Source: Elstera litoralis
Lineage (GTDB): Bacteria > Pseudomonadota > Alphaproteobacteria > Elsterales > Elsteraceae
Reading direction: 5' to 3'
Assembly (NCBI RefSeq): GCF_000963705.1
Contig: NZ_LAJY01000057.1
Span: 1-18,784 of the forward strand
DNA: 18,784 nucleotides
The notes beneath the pieces are model-generated. The model was not told the origin of the DNA and ran no database searches. It saw only the letters and a program-made list of their open reading frames with translations. The translations under genes were made by a program, and so were the position numbers. Of this stretch, positions 14,454-18,784 are shown in pieces. Each line of letters starts with the position of its first letter. The stretch's first letter is position 1.

Positions 14454-15098
14454 CTATTCCGCCGCATGTGGCGAAACGGCACCAGCGAGCGCGAGCTGAC
14501 GCGCGGGCAAGGCCAGCGGTTGATGGGTTGAGGCGACGATCAACCCGCCCGCCGCCAAATGCTGCTTCAGCAGATCGATCAGCAACGCCTGCCCCTCGGC
14601 ATCCAGGGCGTTCGTCGGCTCGTCGAGCAACCACAGGCGCGCCTCCGCCAGCAGCAAACGGCCCAGGGCGACACGGCGGCGCTGCCCGGCGGAGAGCAAG
14701 CGCCCCGGCCGTTCCAGCATCCGCCCGAGACCGATCCGCGCGGCGATCTCCGGGACTTTCGCCGCGTCGGTTCCGGCGAGAATTGTCGCCAAGGTCAGAT
14801 GATCCTGCACGCTCGCGCGCGGCTTGATGGCGTCGAGATGGCCGAGATAGGCGGTTCGGCTGCGGTGCTCCACGGGATCGTCGGCGATATCGGCCTCGCC
14901 CCAGTGGATCGCCCCTTCAGCAGGCCGGACCAATCCCGCCAGAAGCCTGAGTAAGCTGGATTTGCCGACACCGTTCGGCCCGGTAACGATCAAGGCTTCC
15001 CCCGGCTCGACCCGAAAGGCGAGCCCATCGAAAATTTTCCTACCGCCGCGACGGCAGGCGAGGTTTTCGGACCAAAGCGGCTGAGAAAGCGCGTTCAT
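14454..15098 (-). CDS. ccmA: Haem exporter ATPase CcmA (solitary)
   Basis: The ATPase of the CcmABCD machinery that releases CcmE-haem for cytochrome c maturation, acting at the inner membrane. Its 214 residues match CcmA length. Walker A is GPNGVGKS (40-47). The segment AYLGHLDAIKP after the Q-loop is CcmA-like, as is the signature LSAGQRRRVALGRLLL (135-150). Walker B is LWLLDEPTNALD (155-166), and the switch His192 lies in ASTHQPL. The internal ATG at 15098 is used; the frame remains open to 15620, but that stretch is antisense to the ABC gene and has no family match. It is unusual that no ccmB, ccmC or ccmD is adjacent: downstream on this strand comes an MCP. The ATPase of another small ABC system is the alternative. 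Confidence 0.88.
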   Translation of the reverse strand: MNALSQPLWSENLACRRGGRKIFDGLAFRVEPGEALIVTGPNGVGKSSLLRLLAGLVRPAEGAIHWGEADIADDPVEHRSRTAYLGHLDAIKPRASVQDHLTLATILAGTDAAKVPEIAARIGLGRMLERPGRLLSAGQRRRVALGRLLLAEARLWLLDEPTNALDAEGQALLIDLLKQHLAAGGLIVASTHQPLALPARQLALAGAVSPHAAE

Positions 15099-15189
15099 GG
15101 CCGACAGAGTGGCTTGCTCCCGCGCGCCCGGCAACCGCATAAAGGCGGGTCTTTCAGGATTTCTGCCCAAAAACCCGACCGGAACCGCC

Positions 15190-16886
15190 ATGAGCCTCGC
15201 CGCCATCGACCAGCTTTTACTCACGACCGACCGGGCGTATCGGCGACGGCTTTTCGTCTGCCTGCTGCTCGCCGCCGGACAAACGCTGCTCGTGGTACTG
15301 CGCCCGCTGCCGTTGCAACTGCTGCTGCCGCCCGACCCGGTTCCTGCCTGGATTATCCAAGCGCACGCGCTATTGCCGAGTTTGAGCAGCTTGGCGCTGT
15401 TCCTGCTGTTCATCGCCGCCCTGGAGTTCAGCGTCTTCGGCGTGCGCGTGACCGAGGAGAATGCCTCCACGCGGTTATCGGAACGGCTCATTCGGCGTTT
15501 GCGCGCCCGCATTGCCCGCCACCTGCTGCGCGGCCCGGCCCAGGAGATTGCCGATCTCGGCGTCGGACGCGTGGTGGCCGCCGCAACCGGCGATGTCGAA
15601 ACCGTGCAGCGCCTCATCAAAGACGTGGTGATCGGCGCGACGCTGGCCCTCGTGCAACTGGTGCTGATGGTCGGCGTGCTGACGCTACTGCATCCGCCCC
15701 TGGGGCTGGTGCTGCTGGTCGAAATCCTGCTGCTCTCGGCGCTGATCGCGCTCTATGCCCGCTGGCGCAAGCTGGCGTTTCTGGCGCAGATGAAGAACCA
15801 GGAGAATTTTCTGACCTGGATCACTGGCTTGCAGCAACGCAGCCTCGATTTACGCTTCGGCGTCGCGCGCGGTTGGTTCTTTCGGCGCACGCTGGCGCTG
15901 ATACGGGCGATGAACCGGCGTGGGTTGCTGCTCTGGCACCGGCAAACGCTCTATTTCGCCGCCATTGATCTCTTCGTCGCCCTCGCCTCCGCCGCCTGCC
16001 TCGTCATGCTGTTTCTGGAAAGCGATAGCGAGCCGAAGACGCTGGCGACCGTGCTCATCTTTCTCTATTACGCCGCCCTCGTCTTTCCGTGCCTTGCCAA
16101 GATCGGCGAGGCCGCGCCGCTGCTGATCGACGGGCGCAATGCCTATGAGCGGCTGTCGCTGACCTTGGGCGACGATCCTGCGGCCAATTCTCACCCGCCC
16201 GCGCCGAAAAGCTTCGAAACCCTGACGCTGGAAAACCTCGGCCTGCAAGATGCCGAGGGCAAATGGCTGATGCGCAACGTCAGCCTCACGATCCGCGCGG
16301 GCGAGCAGGTGGCGCTATTCGGCGAGAGCGGCTCGGGGAAATCGACGCTCTTCGCGCTGCTGCTCGGCGTGCAAACCCCCACCGAGGGCCGGATTTTGCT
16401 CGATGGTCGCACGCTGGAGACGCTGTCGCTGGCCGACCGCAAGCGGCTGTTCATGCTGCACCGCTCCAACGGCGTCTTTTTTCCCGGCACGGTCGCCGAG
16501 AATATCGCCCTGGGGCGCGATCTGAGCGCAGCGCACTGGGAAGAACTGCTCATCGCCTGCGGGCTCGCCGGGCGCATCGCCGCCGCACCCCAGGGGCTCG
16601 CAACGCGGATGGCGCGCGCGGCGAGCCGTTCAGCCAGGGCGAAGGCCAGCGCCTCGCCCTCGCCCGTGCCCTCCTTAGCGACGCGCCGATTCTGCTGCTC
16701 GACGAAGCCTTGAACTCGCTCGACGAGCCCTCCGAACAGGCGGTAACGGCGGGCTTGCGGAAAATTTGGCGCGGCCAAACCTTGCTTCTGATTTCCCACC
16801 GCCGTAGCGTTTCCGACAGTTTTTCAAGACGGATCGAAATCCGCAAGGGCCACGGCCTGATTGACCATTCCGAGGAAACGCCATGA
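15190..16886 (+). pseudogene. ABC exporter (fused membrane and ATPase domains), frameshifted
   Basis: A transmembrane-plus-nucleotide-binding half transporter of about 565 residues if repaired. The first half has around six hydrophobic helices, for example SLALFLLFIAALEFSVF and LVLMVGVLTLLHPPLGLVLL. The ATPase has Walker A GESGSGKST, then PGTVAENIALG. The frame then breaks: the signature FSQGEGQRLALARALL, Walker B ILLLDEALNSLDE and the SHR switch lie in the next frame. The break falls in a GCGCGCGC tract at 16612-16622; loss of one CG or gain of one G restores the protein. The recovered frame ends in the ATGA overlap with the kinase start, arguing that it is the real C-terminus. It may be a true pseudogene or a sequence error. 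Substrate unknown. Confidence 0.85.
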
Positions 16887-18151
16887 GCCGCCTTCCCCCC
16901 CGCGCCTTGCTGCGGGCCTTGTTCGACAGCGCCGTCGCCGCCGCGCAACCGGCGCAAGCCTTAGCCGCCCACCTGCCGCCACCGCCGAAAGGCCGCACCC
17001 TCTCGTCGGGGCCGGGAAAGCCGCCGCCGAAATGGCCGCTGCTTTGGAAACGCTGTGGCCGGGGCCGCTATCGGGCCTCGTCGTCACCCGCTACGGCCAC
17101 GGCGCCCCCACCCAACAGATCGAAGTCTTAGAAAGCCTCCCACCCGGTGCCCGACGCCGCTGGGCAGGCTGCCGCGCAACGGTTGCTCGACCTTGCCGCC
17201 ACCGCCGGACCGGACGATCTGATTATCGCGCTGGTGTCCGGGGGAGGCTCGGCGCTGCTGGCGCTGCCGCCGGAAGGCGTGAGCTTGGCGGAGGTGCAGG
17301 CGCTCTACCGGGCTTTGCTCGAATCCGGCGCAGACATCGCCCAGATGAACCGGGTGCGCAAGCACGTCTCGCGTATTCTCGGTGGTCGTCTCGCCGCCGC
17401 CGCACCCAACACGCCGATGGTGAGCCTCGTTATTTCCGACGTGCCGGGCGATGATCCCGGCGTCATCGCCTCCGGCCCAACGATCCCCGATGTCTCAAAC
17501 CGCGCCGAAGCCCAGGCGATTTTGGCGCAATATGGCATCGACCCCGGCCCGGCGCTCGCCGCCTGGATCGCCTCCCCCGCCGCCGATACGCCGAACCCCG
17601 ACAGTGCCGCCTTCGCGCAGAACAGCGTCCACGTCATCGCCAGCCCGCACCGCAGCCTGATGGCCGCCGCCGAGACCGCTAAAAGCTTGGGTTATCCGGT
17701 GTTGGTCTTGGGCGATTCCATTGAGGGCGAAGCGCGCGAGGTCGCCAAGGTTCACGCCGGGATCGCCCGCGCAGCGCGCTTGCAGGGCGTTCCTCTGGCG
17801 GGACCCTGTGTGATCCTCTCCGGCGGCGAAACCACCGTGACCGTGCGTACCAAGGGCGGACGCGGCGGGCGCAATGCCGAATTTGCGCTCGGGCTCGCCC
17901 AAGCCTTAAACGGGTTGCCCGGCGTCTATGGTCTCGCCGCCGATACCGATGGGATCGACGGAACCGAGGATAATGCAGGCGCTTTCGTGACCCCGGATAG
18001 TCTCACCCGCGCCGCTGCCGCAGGCCTGAGCGCGACCGATTTCCTGGCGCGAAACGACAGCTACAGCTTCTTCCAAACCCTCGACGATTTGCTGATAACC
18101 GGGCCGACGCGGACCAATGTGAATGATTTCCGCGCGCTGCTGATTGAATAA
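16883..18151 (+). pseudogene. gckA: Glycerate 2-kinase (DUF4147/MOFRL), two compensating frameshifts
   Basis: Phosphorylates D-glycerate to 2-phosphoglycerate, feeding glyoxylate, tartrate or serine-cycle carbon into glycolysis. Repaired, it is about 422 residues, the normal length. Seen: GAGKAAAEMAAALE and VVTRYGHGAP in one frame; then SGGGSALLALPPEGVSL, HVSRILGGRLAAA, VISDVPGDDPGVIASGPT, the MOFRL segment GGRGGRNAEFALGLAQAL and AADTDGIDGTEDNAGAF in another. A base appears missing near 17002/17003 (RTL-VVGAGK expected), and an extra A sits in AAA at 17132-17134 (expected LEASHPVPDAA). The two cancel, so both ends share a frame, yet uncorrected translation stops at 17131. The gene overlaps the ABC gene by ATGA. 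The name ttuD is an alternative. Confidence 0.88.
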
Positions 18152-18165
18152 AGGAGGCCCCGGCA

Positions 18166-18784
18166 ATGTTCTGGGCGATTGTGCTGGCGCTGGTGCCAGT
18201 GATGCTGCTGATCGGCCTGGGAAAACTGCTGCGCGATCATGTATTCACGGCAGAGGTATTTTGGCGGGAAACCGAGCGCTTGGGCTATTATCTGCTGCTG
18301 CCCGCGCTCATCGTCCATTCGCTCGCCACCGCCAATTGGGGCACCGCCCCCGTTGGGCGGCTGATGGCGGTGCTGGTGCTCTCGACCCTCCTGATTGCGC
18401 TGCTGCTGGTTGCCCTGCGGCGCTGGATGCCGCTCGGCGATGCCGCCTTCACCTCCGTCTTTCAAGGCGGCATTCGCTTCAATAATTACGTCGGCCTGCC
18501 CGCCGCCGCCGCGCTGTATGGGGCCGAAGGTTTGGCCTTGGGCGCGCTTGCCGCCGCCGCCATCGTGCCGACGGTGAATATCATCTGCGTGCTGATGTTC
18601 GCCCGCTACGGCGCGGCGCGGCCCAATCTGCGCGGCATTCTGCTGCAATTGGCGAAGAATCCGCTGCTGCTGGCGAGCGGGCTCGGCATCGCCCTCAATC
18701 TTACGCACCTCGGGTTGCCGCCGGGGCTGGAGCCCGCCTTGAAAGCCCTCGGGCAAGCCTCCTTGCCGATCGGCTTGCTGTGCG
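18166..18784 (+). CDS. AEC-family (auxin efflux carrier-like) permease, cut by window end
   Basis: The first 206 codons of a multi-helix inner-membrane transporter. The start is well supported by GGAGG seven bases before the ATG, 14 bp after the kinase stop. Hydrophobic helices include WAIVLALVPVMLLIGLGKLL, YYLLLPALIVHSLA and LMAVLVLSTLLIALLLVAL. The segment FQGGIRFNNYVGLPAAAALY carries the N-[NT]-Y-[IV]-G pattern of AEC/BASS-fold carriers. Bacterial members export or import organic acids such as malonate or malate. Placed after a glycerate kinase, a role in glycerate or related hydroxy-acid movement is possible but unproven. The C-terminal third lies beyond the window. Confidence 0.9.
   Translation, partial: MFWAIVLALVPVMLLIGLGKLLRDHVFTAEVFWRETERLGYYLLLPALIVHSLATANWGTAPVGRLMAVLVLSTLLIALLLVALRRWMPLGDAAFTSVFQGGIRFNNYVGLPAAAALYGAEGLALGALAAAAIVPTVNIICVLMFARYGAARPNLRGILLQLAKNPLLLASGLGIALNLTHLGLPPGLEPALKALGQASLPIGLLC

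Noticed and set aside
15099..15620. The long N-terminal extension of the ccmA frame
   Set aside because: This stretch is antisense to the ABC exporter and low-complexity Arg/Ser-rich; CcmA homology begins at the ATG at 15098.
1..18784. A novel defence, mobile or biosynthetic system
   Set aside because: Nearly all genes belong to well-known housekeeping, sensory or metabolic families; no integrase, nuclease cluster, reverse transcriptase or biosynthetic core was seen.

Overview
This window looks like ordinary chromosome from a free-living, motile alphaproteobacterium, most likely of the Rhodospirillales/Azospirillum-like type. This is inferred from the GC-rich coding sequence, the bamD-recN-ligA order, an Irr/PerR-type operator ahead of a catalase, a CcmA-type ATPase and a glycerate 2-kinase of the DUF4147/MOFRL kind. 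No rRNA, tRNA, CRISPR array, prophage or recognisable insertion sequence was seen, and no multi-gene system that I would call new.

Layout. (1) 1-271: a small ribbon-helix-helix antitoxin-like gene converges on a catalase, with a bidirectional terminator-like hairpin between them. (2) 271-1885: catalase on the minus strand, preceded by a perfect Fur-superfamily (Irr/PerR-like) palindrome. (3) 1904-4997, plus strand: two tandem paralogous lipoproteins, a serine carboxylesterase, a FolB-like dihydroneopterin aldolase and a pteridine-reductase-type SDR. The last two overlap by 4 bp. (4) 5020-6910: an SDR oxidoreductase divergent from a TetR-family repressor, with two matching operators between them. 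A DUF1003 membrane protein converges on the repressor, and the two stop codons share one CTAG. (5) 6975-14338, minus strand: MCP, then bamD, recN, a hairpin-rich 160-bp non-coding element, ligA and a small acidic protein. (6) 14454-15098: a solitary ccmA-like ATPase on the minus strand. (7) 15190-18784, plus strand: ABC exporter, glycerate 2-kinase and AEC-family permease (cut by the window end), joined by tight or overlapping junctions.

The most notable non-gene structure lies between recN and ligA: five consecutive hairpins. The outer four form two inverted, equally spaced pairs around one centre, and the copies differ by changes that keep the stems paired. The second theme is reading-frame breaks. 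bamD and recN run together without a stop across a T7 tract, the ABC exporter has one frameshift, and the glycerate kinase has two that cancel. Either this locus is decaying or the base-level sequence contains small indel errors; the sequence alone cannot decide.

Functionally the window mixes envelope assembly (BamD), DNA repair and replication (RecN, LigA), oxidative-stress defence (catalase), folate/pterin metabolism (FolB plus pteridine reductase), chemotaxis (MCP), a cytochrome c maturation component (CcmA) and carbon metabolism (glycerate kinase).
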